Virus record (IMG/VR): IMGVR_UViG_3300032213_001758
Span: 1-32,839 of that record
From: a virus
DNA: 32,839 bases
Strand: one strand, 5' to 3'
Shown: piece after piece, positions 1 to 8,979 of the stretch
Numbering within the stretch: position 1 is the stretch's first letter
How the letters are laid out: the number at the start of each line of letters is the position of its first letter
Notes under the pieces: model-generated
What the model was told of the DNA's origin: nothing
The model's input: only the letters and a program-made list of their open reading frames with translations
Database searches by the model: none
Program-made: the position numbers and the translations under genes

Positions 1-1
1 A

Positions 2-568
2 CAAGGACCACAAGGTCCGATTGGTATACAAGGGCCACAAGGTCCGATTGGTATACAAGGACCACAAGGTCCGATTGGTATACAAGGGCCACAAGGTCCG
101 ATTGGTATACAAGGACCACAAGGTCCGATTGGTATACAAGGGCCACAAGGTCCGATTGGTATACAAGGGCCACAAGGTCCGATTGGTATACAAGGACCAC
201 AAGGACCACAAGGTCCGCAGGGACCACAAGGTCCGATTGGTATACAAGGACCGCAAGGGCCGATTGGTATACAAGGCATACAAGGACCACAAGGGCCGAT
301 TGGTATACAAGGACCACAAGGACCGCAAGGGCCGATTGGTATACAAGGCATACAAGGACCACAAGGGCCGATTGGTATACAAGGACCACAAGGACCACAA
401 GGACCCATAGGTAACACAGGCGCTCAAGGGCCGCAAGGACCAATCGGCAACACAGGACCACAAGGACCACAAGGACCCATAGGTAACACAGGCGCTCAAG
501 GGCCGCAAGGACCAATCGGCAACACAGGACCACAAGGACCAACCGGGCCACAAGGGCCGACTGGACCT
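2..568 (+). repeat. Collagen-coding tandem array 1 (27-bp unit)
   Basis: The stretch encodes an unbroken run of Gly-X-Y triplets. The commonest unit is 27 bp and encodes QGPQGPIGI. Near its right end the unit changes to GPQ-GPI-GNT and GAQ triplets. Neighbouring units are almost identical in DNA sequence, so array length may change by slippage or recombination. The array starts outside the window. Confidence 0.95.
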
Positions 569-2674
569 TCTACTATAGTAAACGCTACAGACAATAATAC
601 CGCAACAGTGTTATATCCTGTGATGGTGGGAGCAGCAGGAACAAATCAAACTCCTAATGTTTCGACATCAAAACTTACATTTAATGCTAGTACAGGCACT
701 CTAACAGCAACAGGAGGAATTCAAAATACTCCTATCGGAAACGGAACAGCTAGTTCTGGTACATTTACTACATTAACAGCAGATACAGTCGCGTCAACTA
801 ATAACGGTAATGGTACTAATTTTAAAGTCGGCGATGATACTTGGATCGGCGACATTAATATAGCTAACACATTAAGAATCACAGGTCAGCAAGACGGCAC
901 TCAAGCTTATATAGTTTTTGGTAACAGTAATGCAGTATCATTGGGTCGTAGCGGCACAGGCGCACTAACGTATCAAGGACAATTTACAGCACAAGGCGGA
1001 ATACAGAATACGCCAATCGGAAATGGTACTCCTAGCACAGCTCAATTCACAACTATCAACAGTAGTGGTTTATCAACCCTAAACAGTTTTTACGCAAATA
1101 CCAATTCCACAGTGGCTGGTAATTTAACTGTTGTTGGTAATTTGGTAGTCAGCGGTAATGTTATAACAACTGGTTCGAATAATACATATTTCACTGACAG
1201 TATCATTGAACTTCACACTCTGCCGAACTTAGCCAATCTAACATTCAATGATTGCAAAGACATAGGTATTAGATTCCATTATTATAAAACAGATAATCAG
1301 AATGCATTCTTAGGCTGGCAAAATGAGACTGGTTATCTTGAGTGGTTAGGTGCAAACGTGGACGAGGCTGCCAATGCCAACGTCATGACCGGCACTTATG
1401 GTACATTTAAAACTGGCGAATTAATTCTAGCTAATTCAACTATTTCAACTTCTACAGGATCGGGTGCATTAATAGTTGCTGGTGGTGCTGGAGTCGCTGG
1501 AAACATCTATGCAGGTAATTATTTTTATGCTAATGGAACACAAGCTGTAGGACCACGTGGCCCGCAGGGACCACAAGGCCCACAAGGTCCCATTGGTAAC
1601 ACAGGGCCACAGGGTCCGCAAGGACCAATTGGTAACACAGGTCCACAGGGTCCGCAAGGACCAATTGGTAACACAGGTCCACAGGGACCGCAAGGTCCAT
1701 TCGGTAACACAGGCCCACAAGGACCACAAGGTCCGATCGGACCAATTGGTAATACAGGATCACAAGGACCACAAGGCCCACAAGGCCCAATTGGTCCAAT
1801 TGGTCCAATCGGTAACACAGGTCCACAAGGACCACAAGGCCCAATTGGTACAATTGGTAACACAGGTCCACAAGGACCGCAAGGCCCAATTGGTCCAATT
1901 GGTAACACAGGTCCACAAGGACCACAAGGACCACAAGGCCCAATTGGCCCAATTGGTAACACAGGCCCACAAGGACCGCAAGGCCCAATTGGTCCAATAG
2001 GTAACACAGGTCCACAAGGACCGCAAGGCCCAATTGGTCCAATAGGTAATACTGGTTCACAAGGCCCGCAAGGCCCAATTGGTCCAATAGGTAATACTGG
2101 TCCACAGGGACCGCAAGGCCCTATAGGTAACACAGGTCCACAAGGACCAATCGGGCCTATCGGTAATACTGGACCACAAGGGCCGACTGGGCCTAGTACA
2201 GCAATTAACGCTACAAACACTACTACATCACAGACGACTTATATTGTTGGTGTAACTGCGGCCGGTTCAAATCAAACACCTTTTGTTTCCGCAACAAATG
2301 CAGTCTACTTTAATCCAAATACTGGTACGTTGTATGCTGTTGCCAAATCTTTCCGTATTCCTCACCCAACAAAAGATGGCAAAATGTTGGTTTACGGTTC
2401 TCTAGAAGGTCCAGAAAACGGAATCTACGCAAGGGGAAGATTAACCAATAACACTGTAATTGAATTGCCAGATTATTGGATGCAACTAGCAGATATGACT
2501 ACCATTACAGTGAATCTGACACCAATTGGTCGCCATCAAAAGTTATACGTAAAGAACATTGTGGACAATAAGATTTACGTCGGCAATGAAAATATTTTTG
2601 GCACAAATACTGATTTTTACTTTATGGTGTTAGGAGAGCGTAAGGACATTGCTAAACTTCAAGTGGAGGAGTGA
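2..2674 (+). CDS. Collagen-like tail fibre / virion structural protein (5' end outside window)
   Basis: The frame is open from base 2 to the TGA at 2672-2674 (890 visible residues). The GTG at 608 is internal: the codons before it read in frame as Gly-X-Y collagen triplets, so the true start lies left of the window. Visible domains are a first collagen array (residues 1-189), a Thr/Asn-rich linker and central beta-rich region (190-516, including a segment with IIELHT and DIGIRFHYY), a second collagen array (517-731) rich in GPQ, GPI and GNT triplets, and a C-terminal domain (732-890) with [11 protein letters not shown] and [14 protein letters not shown] motifs, which I recall from T4-like marine phage fibres. 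Such proteins form trimeric rods on the virion and probably act in adsorption. Two collagen arrays, each followed by the same linker type, suggest a fusion or duplication of fibre modules. The exact role (fibre or other appendage) is inferred. Confidence 0.9.
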   Translation, partial: QGPQGPIGIQGPQGPIGIQGPQGPIGIQGPQGPIGIQGPQGPIGIQGPQGPIGIQGPQGPIGIQGPQGPQGPQGPQGPIGIQGPQGPIGIQGIQGPQGPIGIQGPQGPQGPIGIQGIQGPQGPIGIQGPQGPQGPIGNTGAQGPQGPIGNTGPQGPQGPIGNTGAQGPQGPIGNTGPQGPTGPQGPTGPSTIVNATDNNTATVLYPVMVGAAGTNQTPNVSTSKLTFNASTGTLTATGGIQNTPIGNGTASSGTFTTLTADTVASTNNGNGTNFKVGDDTWIGDINIANTLRITGQQDGTQAYIVFGNSNAVSLGRSGTGALTYQGQFTAQGGIQNTPIGNGTPSTAQFTTINSSGLSTLNSFYANTNSTVAGNLTVVGNLVVSGNVITTGSNNTYFTDSIIELHTLPNLANLTFNDCKDIGIRFHYYKTDNQNAFLGWQNETGYLEWLGANVDEAANANVMTGTYGTFKTGELILANSTISTSTGSGALIVAGGAGVAGNIYAGNYFYANGTQAVGPRGPQGPQGPQGPIGNTGPQGPQGPIGNTGPQGPQGPIGNTGPQGPQGPFGNTGPQGPQGPIGPIGNTGSQGPQGPQGPIGPIGPIGNTGPQGPQGPIGTIGNTGPQGPQGPIGPIGNTGPQGPQGPQGPIGPIGNTGPQGPQGPIGPIGNTGPQGPQGPIGPIGNTGSQGPQGPIGPIGNTGPQGPQGPIGNTGPQGPIGPIGNTGPQGPTGPSTAINATNTTTSQTTYIVGVTAAGSNQTPFVSATNAVYFNPNTGTLYAVAKSFRIPHPTKDGKMLVYGSLEGPENGIYARGRLTNNTVIELPDYWMQLADMTTITVNLTPIGRHQKLYVKNIVDNKIYVGNENIFGTNTDFYFMVLGERKDIAKLQVEE
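1550..2194 (+). repeat. Collagen-coding tandem array 2
   Basis: Gly-X-Y triplets run without break for 215 residues. The dominant pattern is [12 protein letters not shown] or [15 protein letters not shown]. Every proline follows glycine (X position) and none is in the Y position. The array ends in GPTGPST, followed by an Asn/Thr-rich linker. Long open frames on the opposite strand here are by-products of the repeats. Confidence 0.95.
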
Positions 2675-3279
2675 TGGGGATAAATTACGGACCTAGAGGA
2701 AACGCCGATGGATCTTCTACTAGACCATTCGGTAGCCCGGTACAGGCCATGGTAATGGGTGCAGCTTCTGGGGGGCTTTATTATTTCAAATTCGGATCGA
2801 TGTCTTCTGCTGTTGAATTAGAATTTCAAAATGATTACTATTATTCCCTTCCTTACTGTTGTGTGTTTAGATCACCATACAACAGTACTGCAACTATAAA
2901 TAGGTTAGATTTAAATATTCCAATGAAGGGGTTGTTAGTTCAACGTGATACCCTAGATATTAGGGCTGCGGTATACTGGTCAACTCCGATTGTTTATAAT
3001 ACTTTAAGTGGTACTGGTAATAATACTGCCGACAGCGGCCATCCTTATCGCAGAGTACTACTAGGAGGCGCTGGTTCACATGGTTTATATAATACCAGTC
3101 AGCAGTCCTGTAACTGGGGAGACTCAGTTGGTGCAGTCGGTGCTGGGTGGACAGGTTCTACTTGCGGCAGTTGGCCAAATGCATTGCAATGGGGCACCGG
3201 GCAGTCTGGCACAGCAACGTATACAAACTTGAGTGGCACATGGAGTCACTGGGTTTTTTGGGGAGGAACAAATCAATGA
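2674..3279 (+). CDS. Possible tail-fibre tip or structural protein, unknown family
   Basis: This 201-residue protein starts at the ATG that overlaps the TGA of the fibre gene (TGATG). GGAGGA at 2665-2670 precedes it; the GTG three bases upstream is too close to that site. No known domain is recognised. The N-terminal half has GINYGPRGNADGSSTRPFGS and a tyrosine-rich stretch. The C-terminal half is rich in Gly, Ser, Trp and Cys (SCNWGDS, STCGSWPN, WSHWVFWGG), as in some phage adhesin tips. Translational overlap with the collagen fibre gene suggests a partner in the same appendage. The function is inferred from position only. Confidence 0.75.
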   Translation: MGINYGPRGNADGSSTRPFGSPVQAMVMGAASGGLYYFKFGSMSSAVELEFQNDYYYSLPYCCVFRSPYNSTATINRLDLNIPMKGLLVQRDTLDIRAAVYWSTPIVYNTLSGTGNNTADSGHPYRRVLLGGAGSHGLYNTSQQSCNWGDSVGAVGAGWTGSTCGSWPNALQWGTGQSGTATYTNLSGTWSHWVFWGGTNQ

Positions 3280-3422
3280 TAAAAAATATTTTAGAAGATG
3301 TAAAGTATGTAGACCCCGATCTTTCTTTGCCAGTTCCAGATGGAATGTGTAAAAATTGTATAGGTATAGAAAAACAATTAATGTGCGATAATTGTAAAGA
3401 ACAGGATACCAAAAATGAATGA
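3276..3422 (+). CDS. Small CxxC protein (48 aa)
   Basis: A 48-residue frame starts at the ATG that overlaps the previous TGA, with GGAGGA at 3262-3267 at good spacing. It carries two CxxC pairs (CKNC and CDNC) separated by about 11 residues, a typical layout for one small zinc-binding knuckle. It has no recognised family. It lies between two virion genes and overlaps the next small zinc-like gene, so all are probably translated together. Confidence 0.65.
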   Translation: MIKNILEDVKYVDPDLSLPVPDGMCKNCIGIEKQLMCDNCKEQDTKNE

Positions 3423-3591
3423 AATAGATTCAACTTACTGCGATAAAGAAGAAACAACACGGCGAGTTTCTTTTTGTATAATATGTGAAAACAACATATT
3501 AGATGTAATACCAAAATGCAGTCAGTGTAATTGTTCTTTGTCAATGGTAACTACATTGAGTTTTAAAACATGCCCAATCGGAAAATGGTAA
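3415..3591 (+). CDS. Small Cys-rich protein ending in CPIGKW (58 aa)
   Basis: The frame starts at ATG 3415, overlapping the previous gene by 8 bases, and ends two bases before the next start. It has CIIC, then CSQCNC, then a C-terminal CPIGKW. The Cys layout and the terminal CPxxKW match the gene at 4816-5016, so the two are paralogues and probably zinc-ribbon proteins. I recall CPxGKW-ending small proteins from other phages but no function for them. Its position just before a LamG-type structural gene suggests a role linked to those proteins, but this is inference. Confidence 0.7.
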   Translation: MNEIDSTYCDKEETTRRVSFCIICENNILDVIPKCSQCNCSLSMVTTLSFKTCPIGKW

Positions 3592-3592
3592 A

Positions 3593-4819
3593 ATGGCACT
3601 AGCTCAATCACCTTCAATTGTCACTAACGGTTTAGTTTTTTACTACGATATGAACAATGTTAAGAAATCGTGGTTAGGTCGTCCGGTGACTAATCAATTT
3701 ACTTTACCGTCGGATAATGTAAACGGTTTTGGTGTCCAAAATAGCACATTTACAAGAATAAGGACAGGCACGTATGCTGGGTACGATATACAACCAACAG
3801 ATTATGTGTGGAGATATAACGTAACTGGAAATGATTGTCCTTATCATGGGTGGGACATACCAACTACAGCCGGCGCCGTGGTTACATTTTCTTTTGATTA
3901 CTATATAGACCCAACTACCACAAATTATCCAGTCACTAACTATCTGGCTAATTTCGAAAATGCAGGCAGCGGTGTAAGCGGTTCAGTCAATGATCCTACA
4001 CCGTCAGTAAAAGGTGTGTGGAAACAAGCATATTTTTCATCAACTGCATCTGCCACTGGAAACTCTAGATGTTTATTGTATCCAGGTGCTTGCGGCGGCA
4101 GACTAGGAGATGCTGGATTCATTTTATATAAAAATCCACAAGTAGAGTTTAATGCTCCGGGCAGCATACCCACTCCGTTTGTTGCTGGTACTAGGTCGTC
4201 TACTCAAGCTGTTTTAGACCTTACAAATAGAAGTATAAACACAACAAATAATCTATCTTATAATAGTGACGGCACTTTTAATTTTATTGGTGGTGATGCG
4301 ACAAGTACAATAACAGTACCACTTTCAACATCGTTTAATAAACTTACCGGAACTATTGGCATGTGGGTCAACCCGTCTAGTTATTCTGGATCTAATGGCT
4401 TGTTTGTAAATAGAGATGTTAATACCGCAAATGCAGTTGATTGGTTTTGGATAGGATCATGGGATAGTGCTAACGTATTTTACTTTAGATTAGGAAATGG
4501 TTCCGATTGCTGTAGTAACGACTTAACATTAAGCAGTTGGGCGTCATTTTGCCCAACAAATACGTGGACATATGTTACTTGTTCTTGGACATCTGCAGGA
4601 ATATCTCGCATTTACACGAATGGAGTTTTGAGAACATCGAGAAACATATCAGCAATACCTGCAACTAATCCGTCAGCTACAGGAAGAATGGGGCTTGGGC
4701 ATGAATCACCTGGAAGTTGGAATGGAAAAATTGCAGCCGCTCAAATTTATAATAGACAATTAACTGATTCTGAAATTTTGTCTAATTTTAACTCAATGCG
4801 TGGAAGGTTTAATGTATGA
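3593..4819 (+). CDS. LamG-like virion structural protein (probable adhesin), 408 aa
   Basis: The N-terminus (PSIVTNGLVFYYDMNN) is typical of phage structural proteins that carry a concanavalin/LamG-like domain. The C-terminal half (about residues 240-408) looks like a LamG jelly-roll: GTIGMWVNPSS, a WFWIGSW strand, NTWTYVTCSWTS, IYTNGVLRTSR and a final AAAQIYNRQLTDSEILSNF motif. The middle (about residues 60-190) resembles a carbohydrate-binding-module-like beta sandwich. Such proteins bind glycans and often sit at fibre tips or on the capsid. The stop overlaps the start of the next small Cys gene (ATGA). The fold is well supported; the exact virion location is not. Confidence 0.85.
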   Translation: MALAQSPSIVTNGLVFYYDMNNVKKSWLGRPVTNQFTLPSDNVNGFGVQNSTFTRIRTGTYAGYDIQPTDYVWRYNVTGNDCPYHGWDIPTTAGAVVTFSFDYYIDPTTTNYPVTNYLANFENAGSGVSGSVNDPTPSVKGVWKQAYFSSTASATGNSRCLLYPGACGGRLGDAGFILYKNPQVEFNAPGSIPTPFVAGTRSSTQAVLDLTNRSINTTNNLSYNSDGTFNFIGGDATSTITVPLSTSFNKLTGTIGMWVNPSSYSGSNGLFVNRDVNTANAVDWFWIGSWDSANVFYFRLGNGSDCCSNDLTLSSWASFCPTNTWTYVTCSWTSAGISRIYTNGVLRTSRNISAIPATNPSATGRMGLGHESPGSWNGKIAAAQIYNRQLTDSEILSNFNSMRGRFNV

Positions 4820-5016
4820 TAGAAGATGTTGCAAATTTTGATGTATTAACAACAGACATTGAAAAAAATGAAAGAAGTTCTATTTGTAATTCATGTGATG
4901 AAAATAAAAATGTAGGTGAATCATCGTTGTGTATGAAGTGTGCATGTCCGATTGATTATGTTATCAAGTATAAATTTAAAATATGTCCTTTAGAAAAATG
5001 GACAGTAACTGATTAA
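4816..5016 (+). CDS. Small Cys-rich protein with CPLEKW (66 aa)
   Basis: The gene starts at ATG 4816 within the ATGA overlap with the LamG gene. It has CNSC, then CMKCAC, then CPLEKW near the end. It is a paralogue of the 58-residue protein at 3415-3591: same Cys order, same CxxCxC core and same CPxxKW ending. It is probably a zinc ribbon. It follows the first LamG-type protein as its paralogue follows the possible tip protein, which hints at a dedicated helper for these virion proteins. Confidence 0.75.
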   Translation: MIEDVANFDVLTTDIEKNERSSICNSCDENKNVGESSLCMKCACPIDYVIKYKFKICPLEKWTVTD

Positions 5017-5023
5017 CTAATTT

Positions 5024-5224
5024 ATGATTTATAAAATTAACGGAAAAAGCTTAACGGGTGCAATAGTAAATGGTGGTATGTTTATTGCATTTTCGTATGA
5101 CGGCACGTTTGCATTGGTAAGATCTCAAGACCCTATCAGTGACGCATTAGAAGCTTATGAAGAATCAGAATTACAAATATTGTTTAACGATCCGTTATAC
5201 AAACAACCATGTAAGGATTGCTAA
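5024..5224 (+). CDS. Small hypothetical protein (66 aa)
   Basis: A 66-residue frame ends in KQPCKDC, and its TAA overlaps the next ATG. It starts with MIYKINGKSLTG and has a hydrophobic middle (GGMFIAFSYDGTFALV). No family is recognised. There is no clear Shine-Dalgarno before ATG 5024, so initiation may depend on translation of the gene just upstream. Its place between two LamG-type genes and the overlap with the next one support it being real. Confidence 0.65.
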   Translation: MIYKINGKSLTGAIVNGGMFIAFSYDGTFALVRSQDPISDALEAYEESELQILFNDPLYKQPCKDC

Positions 5225-6504
5225 TGGGTGTATTTTCTGGACCAAATTTAGTAACAAATGGACTCATATTAGATTTAGATGTACAAAATCGTAAGTCTTA
5301 TCTACGATCTATAAACACCTCACTGTTGAATACTAGTGCGTGGGCTGTTGGACAATCGGACGGGGTTGATGTGTATTCTGCGAATGGATCAGCCGGCGAA
5401 AATGCCAGAGTGTCTGGCACAGATCCATGGGGCAATACAAGTACACTTTGGGAAACAAGGGCCAGCGGCAACGGCAATGATGACGGCGGATGGAATTCCG
5501 CAGCTCTAGCTATAGATCGTACAAAGTTATATAGATTTTCTGTATGGGTCAAAAGAACTAGCTCAACATCCGGCGGAACGTTTTATCTTGGAACTGGGTC
5601 AGACGGGGGAGTATTTTCTACTGCTGACGGAGCAGAAAAAGGCAATCCTTATTGGGAATGTATAGGTACTAGTGCGTTGACACAGAACCAATGGTATTTG
5701 GTTTGTGGGCACATTTATCCTTATGGTACTTCTTACACAGGAAATCATCCAGACACAGGATACTATATTCCCGGCAGTGTAACGAAAGTTTCTAATGTTG
5801 GCTTTTGCAATATTGTCAGCGATTTAAAATGGGGAGCTAGTAGCACTTGGGGCCAGCATCGTTGCTATCATTATTATTGTGGTGATTCGACAACAAGATT
5901 GCAATTTGCAGATCCTAGAGTAGATTTATGTGATGGCAACGAACCTTCTATTAGTGAATTAGTTAATAATGGTGCTTCCATGTTAATGGATGGTAGTGGA
6001 CGCAATAATCATCATTGGTTATCTAATGGTTTTATTCCTACTGCCTCTGCACCAACAAGAGTTCAATTAGATGGCACAAATCATGGATTTATTAGAAATG
6101 CTGCATTAAATGGAGTAACAAACAATTGCACCGTAGTTATCTATTATAAAACCACAGACACTCAAGAATTGTGGGTGCGCGGAAATCAAAATAACAGTGT
6201 CTATCTAAGTGCTAGTGCAAGTAACAATTATTATCATTCTGGCGTAGGTTCACCTACCAACTTTGTAGATTTAAACACTGTTGTTAGACCTGACAGCCCA
6301 GTAAACTATAGAAATGGTGCATATCACATGTGGGAAGCCAAAGGTGTTGATTTTAGTGGATGGACATATTTTGACTGGTTTTTATATCCAAGCGGTTGGC
6401 AACTTGCGGGAGATGTATCTAAAGTGATGGTCTATAATCGTATAATAAGTTCAGACGAATCGGCCCAAAATTTTGCCGCACTGCGGACCAGATTCGGAAT
6501 CTAA
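5224..6504 (+). CDS. LamG-like virion structural protein, 426 aa
   Basis: ATG 5224 is chosen over the upstream TTG because AAGGA at 5213-5217 is well spaced and the ATG overlaps the preceding TAA. The N-terminus (GPNLVTNGLILDLDVQNRKS) parallels that of the 408-residue protein. Next comes a beta-sandwich region (about residues 30-200, with DRTKLYRFSVWVKRTSS). A concanavalin/LamG-like C-terminal domain follows (about 260-426), ending in KVMVYNRIISSDESAQNFAA. The role is probably glycan binding on the virion. It shares general architecture with the gene at 3593-4819 but is clearly diverged, so it is a second, different adhesin. Confidence 0.85.
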   Translation: MGVFSGPNLVTNGLILDLDVQNRKSYLRSINTSLLNTSAWAVGQSDGVDVYSANGSAGENARVSGTDPWGNTSTLWETRASGNGNDDGGWNSAALAIDRTKLYRFSVWVKRTSSTSGGTFYLGTGSDGGVFSTADGAEKGNPYWECIGTSALTQNQWYLVCGHIYPYGTSYTGNHPDTGYYIPGSVTKVSNVGFCNIVSDLKWGASSTWGQHRCYHYYCGDSTTRLQFADPRVDLCDGNEPSISELVNNGASMLMDGSGRNNHHWLSNGFIPTASAPTRVQLDGTNHGFIRNAALNGVTNNCTVVIYYKTTDTQELWVRGNQNNSVYLSASASNNYYHSGVGSPTNFVDLNTVVRPDSPVNYRNGAYHMWEAKGVDFSGWTYFDWFLYPSGWQLAGDVSKVMVYNRIISSDESAQNFAALRTRFGI

Positions 6505-6510
6505 TAAATA
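6503..6510 (+). promoter_or_regulatory. Late-promoter-like motif AATAAATA
   Basis: AATAAATA matches the T4-type late -10 element (TATAAATA), lies in the 28-base gap between two fibre genes, and ends 22 bases before the ATG at 6533. The match to similar motifs elsewhere in this window supports it; no -35 is expected for this class. Confidence 0.5.
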
Positions 6511-6532
6511 TAACATAAGTTGAGAACCTACA

Positions 6533-7855
6533 ATGGCAAATAGTGATAAGAATATTTTAATAACACCGAACATCGGTTCAAGCACTGGTGATCCCACTAT
6601 TACCTTTTCTGGCGCCAATGCCAGTGTAGGCCCACAAAATATATTTGCCAGAGTATATCCAACTAGTAACGGTACATTGAGTTTTGAAGGCAGTGCAGGG
6701 CAATTATTCTCTATAACAAACAACTTAACTGGCACTATTTTCAGCGTTAACGACGTTTCGGGTATGCCCAGTATCGAAGTACTGGACACTGGTATAGTTA
6801 AGATAGCACAGTATTCTGGCAACGTGCTCATGGGCGGCACTACCACAGACGGTGTCAGTAAATTACAAGTAACTGGTGCAGCCAACGTAAGTTCACTACG
6901 TATTGCAGGTTACGGACAAGTTATTAACAGTTCCGGAGTATGGACTGGTCCTAGTTCAGGATTAGTGGGACCACAAGGTCCACAAGGTCCAATTGGGCCG
7001 ATCGGTCCTATAGGAAACACAGGGCCACAAGGTCCACAAGGTCCAATTGGGCCAATTGGCCCAATTGGAAACCAAGGACCAGCAGGACCAATCGGTCCCA
7101 TAGGTAACACAGGGCCGCAAGGGCCGCAAGGTCCAATTGGTCCAATCGGTAATCAAGGCCCCGGAGGTCCTGCAGGTCCTGCAGGTCCTGCAGGTCCTGC
7201 TGGTCCGATTGGGCCAATTGGTAATACAGGACCACAGGGCCCACAGGGCCCAATTGGCCCAATTGGGCCAATTGGTAACACAGGACCACAAGGTCCCACA
7301 GGTCCTAGTACTTCGATCAATTCGACTGCTACAACTTCTGCCTCCACACATTATCCTGTGTTCGTTCTTGGAACAGGAGCGCAAACACCGTTTATACGAA
7401 CTACAGCAACAGCGTTTAGCTATGTCCCTAGTACCAATGTGCTTACAGTCACTGCAACAAATGCACGTTATGCTGACTTGGCCGAACGTTATTTGGCAGA
7501 TCGTAAATATGATCCAGGCACTGTTCTTCAGTTTGGTGGCGATAAAGAAGTTACCATTGCTGGAAAAGATATGACCCCTAAAGTTGCCGGAGTTGTAACG
7601 TCAAATCCTGCATATTTAATGAATGTATTCTTAGAAGGCGAAATGGTAGCAGATTTGGCACTGCAAGGCCGGGTGCCTACCAAAATTATAGGTCCTGTGG
7701 GCAAAGGTGATCTAATGGTTGCTGCTCCGGGTGGGTATGCAAGGTCTGAAGTTGACCCAAAGCCTGGAACAATTATCGGTAAAGCATTACAAGACTTTGC
7801 TGCTACACCAGAAAATCCTAGTTCGATAATAGAAGTTGTTGTTGGTAAACACTAA
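6533..7855 (+). CDS. Collagen-like tail fibre protein, 440 aa
   Basis: A complete fibre protein. The N-terminal region (1-145, starting [15 protein letters not shown]) is beta-rich and resembles the attachment part of T4-like marine phage fibres. A collagen array follows (146-258), with [12 protein letters not shown] and four GPA triplets in a row, then the GPTGPST-IN linker also seen twice in the first fibre gene. The C-terminal domain (about 300-440) begins with [20 protein letters not shown] and carries [19 protein letters not shown] and VGKGDLMV, a module I recall at the end of many cyanophage fibre proteins. It resembles the IMC / peptidase G2-type end domains of other phage appendages, but autoproteolysis cannot be judged here. 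The gene has its own late-promoter-like motif upstream. Confidence 0.88.
   Translation: MANSDKNILITPNIGSSTGDPTITFSGANASVGPQNIFARVYPTSNGTLSFEGSAGQLFSITNNLTGTIFSVNDVSGMPSIEVLDTGIVKIAQYSGNVLMGGTTTDGVSKLQVTGAANVSSLRIAGYGQVINSSGVWTGPSSGLVGPQGPQGPIGPIGPIGNTGPQGPQGPIGPIGPIGNQGPAGPIGPIGNTGPQGPQGPIGPIGNQGPGGPAGPAGPAGPAGPIGPIGNTGPQGPQGPIGPIGPIGNTGPQGPTGPSTSINSTATTSASTHYPVFVLGTGAQTPFIRTTATAFSYVPSTNVLTVTATNARYADLAERYLADRKYDPGTVLQFGGDKEVTIAGKDMTPKVAGVVTSNPAYLMNVFLEGEMVADLALQGRVPTKIIGPVGKGDLMVAAPGGYARSEVDPKPGTIIGKALQDFAATPENPSSIIEVVVGKH
6968..7306 (+). repeat. Collagen-coding tandem array 3
   Basis: The array has 113 residues of unbroken Gly-X-Y. It contains a run of nearly identical 9-bp units (ggtcctgca) around 7166-7202, a likely slippage site. 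It ends in the same GPTGPST-IN linker as the other two arrays. Confidence 0.93.
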
Positions 7856-7863
7856 AAATAATT

Positions 7864-7895
7864 TGAATAAAAAGGCTTTTACGGTCTTTTATTCA
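7864..7895 (+). terminator. AT-rich hairpin after the fibre gene, possible terminator
   Basis: A perfect 9-bp inverted repeat (tgaataaaa at 7864-7872, ttttattca at 7887-7895) encloses a 14-base loop, just after the fibre gene stop. The 3' arm is T-rich but no clean T-run follows, so termination is possible rather than certain. Confidence 0.4.
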
Positions 7896-7896
7896 C

Positions 7897-7915
7897 ATTA
7901 AATATCGTGTATAAT
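7897..7915 (+). promoter_or_regulatory. Overlapping late-type (ATTAAATA) and TATAAT elements
   Basis: ATTAAATA at 7897-7904 resembles the late motifs of this phage and would give a short leader before ATG 7924. A TATAAT lies at 7910-7915 but has no convincing TTGACA upstream. This is the only gap ahead of the ten-gene sugar/oxygenase operon, so one of the two probably drives it. Confidence 0.4.
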
Positions 7916-7923
7916 CAACTACT

Positions 7924-8979
7924 ATGACAACATTACATATTCTATCTAATCCCAGTGCCATTACGCATACACGCTATAGAATGGATCCGTTTAATGTAGC
8001 AGCATTAAAGTTTATCGAAAATATGAAACAACGCGGATGGAACATGATCCATTACGGACACGAATCTGCAGAAGTTGACTGCGATAATGAAGTCTGTGTA
8101 ACCAATGAAGAATTTGCTCCACCCAACGATGGCAATCTATTTCCCCACCGCAAAGATTTAGAAAATGCCTATAATCAAAGAGCCATTGACGCAGTAGATC
8201 GTCGAAAAAAACCTGGAGATATGTTGTTAGCATTTTACGGACTAGCCAACAAACCTGTAATGGATGCACACAGCGATTTAAAATTATTAGAACCCAGCAT
8301 AGGGTATCCCCCCGAAACAGTGTACACTCAATACAGAGCGTTTGTTAGTTATAGCCAAATGCATTACTATTATGGCCTGCATCGAATGTTATTAAAGCCC
8401 AGTTGGTATGATGCAGTGATTCCCAATGCATTTACTCCCAGTGAATTTGAGTTTAGAAAAGACAAAGAAGATTACTTTGTTTATTTAGGTCGAGTTAATT
8501 ATGATAAAGGAATCGATCTTTGTGTTCAAGTAACAGAAAGATTGGGCAAGAAACTTTATATTGCTGGCCCGGCCACAGATTTACAACATCTAGGTTATAG
8601 GACTATACCTAAACATGTTGAACTGGTTGGGTATGTAAACCCCGAACAGCGTAGTAAATTAATAGGTGGCGCACAGTGTCTAATGTGTCCCACTCACTAT
8701 ATTGAGCCATTTGGTAATATTGCTGCCGAAGCACAAATGTGCGGAACTCCAGTGTTGGCCACAGATTGGGGCGGCTACGTAGACAGCATAGTACACGGAG
8801 TAACTGGATTTCGATGCAAAGATTTTGGTTCATTTGTGCGAGCAGCCGAACAAGTACATGAATTAGATCCACAAAATTGTAGAAATTGGGCCATGCAAAA
8901 TTTCAGCGATCAAGTAGTTCATGATAAATTCGACGAATGGATTAATAAAATTAAAATTGATAACTTCTATCATGTATAA
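7924..8979 (+). CDS. GT4-family glycosyltransferase
   Basis: This 351-residue protein has the GT-B fold pattern of glycosyl transferase group 1 (GT4). The C-terminal nucleotide-sugar domain starts near residue 184 with YFVYLGRVNYDKGIDL and contains the E-x7-E motif (E261 and E269 in EPFGNIAAEAQMCGTPV), followed by WGGYVDSI. The N-terminal part (1-170) would hold the acceptor site. Family members move a sugar from a nucleotide donor to a sugar or protein acceptor, retaining the anomeric form. It is the first gene of a run of ten co-directed genes for sugar synthesis, transfer and oxidation. No Shine-Dalgarno is evident before the ATG. The acceptor is unknown; a virion glycoprotein or a host surface glycan is possible. 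Confidence 0.88.
   Translation: MTTLHILSNPSAITHTRYRMDPFNVAALKFIENMKQRGWNMIHYGHESAEVDCDNEVCVTNEEFAPPNDGNLFPHRKDLENAYNQRAIDAVDRRKKPGDMLLAFYGLANKPVMDAHSDLKLLEPSIGYPPETVYTQYRAFVSYSQMHYYYGLHRMLLKPSWYDAVIPNAFTPSEFEFRKDKEDYFVYLGRVNYDKGIDLCVQVTERLGKKLYIAGPATDLQHLGYRTIPKHVELVGYVNPEQRSKLIGGAQCLMCPTHYIEPFGNIAAEAQMCGTPVLATDWGGYVDSIVHGVTGFRCKDFGSFVRAAEQVHELDPQNCRNWAMQNFSDQVVHDKFDEWINKIKIDNFYHV

Noticed and set aside
21-410. Lys/Val-rich 129-residue frame ([10 protein letters not shown]...) at the left edge
   Set aside because: It is the other plus-strand frame of the collagen repeats; the Gly-X-Y frame is continuous with the fibre gene.
2-568. Repeat array as a CRISPR
   Set aside because: Units are back to back without spacers and encode Gly-X-Y triplets in frame with the fibre protein.
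1525-2220. Long minus-strand frames over the collagen array (GPCGPV-type, 231 residues, and others)
   Set aside because: GGN-CCN repeats read as Gly/Pro repeats on both strands and remain open by composition. No RBS or promoter is seen and they lie inside a clear gene.
3593-6504. LamG-type adhesins as targets of a diversity-generating retroelement
   Set aside because: No reverse transcriptase, template repeat or accessory gene is visible in the window.
6910-7384. Minus-strand frames over collagen array 3
   Set aside because: Same repeat artefact as in array 2.
7910-7915. TATAAT before the glycosyltransferase as a firm sigma70 promoter
   Set aside because: No TTGACA-like element at the right distance. 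It is kept only as a possibility beside the late-type motif.
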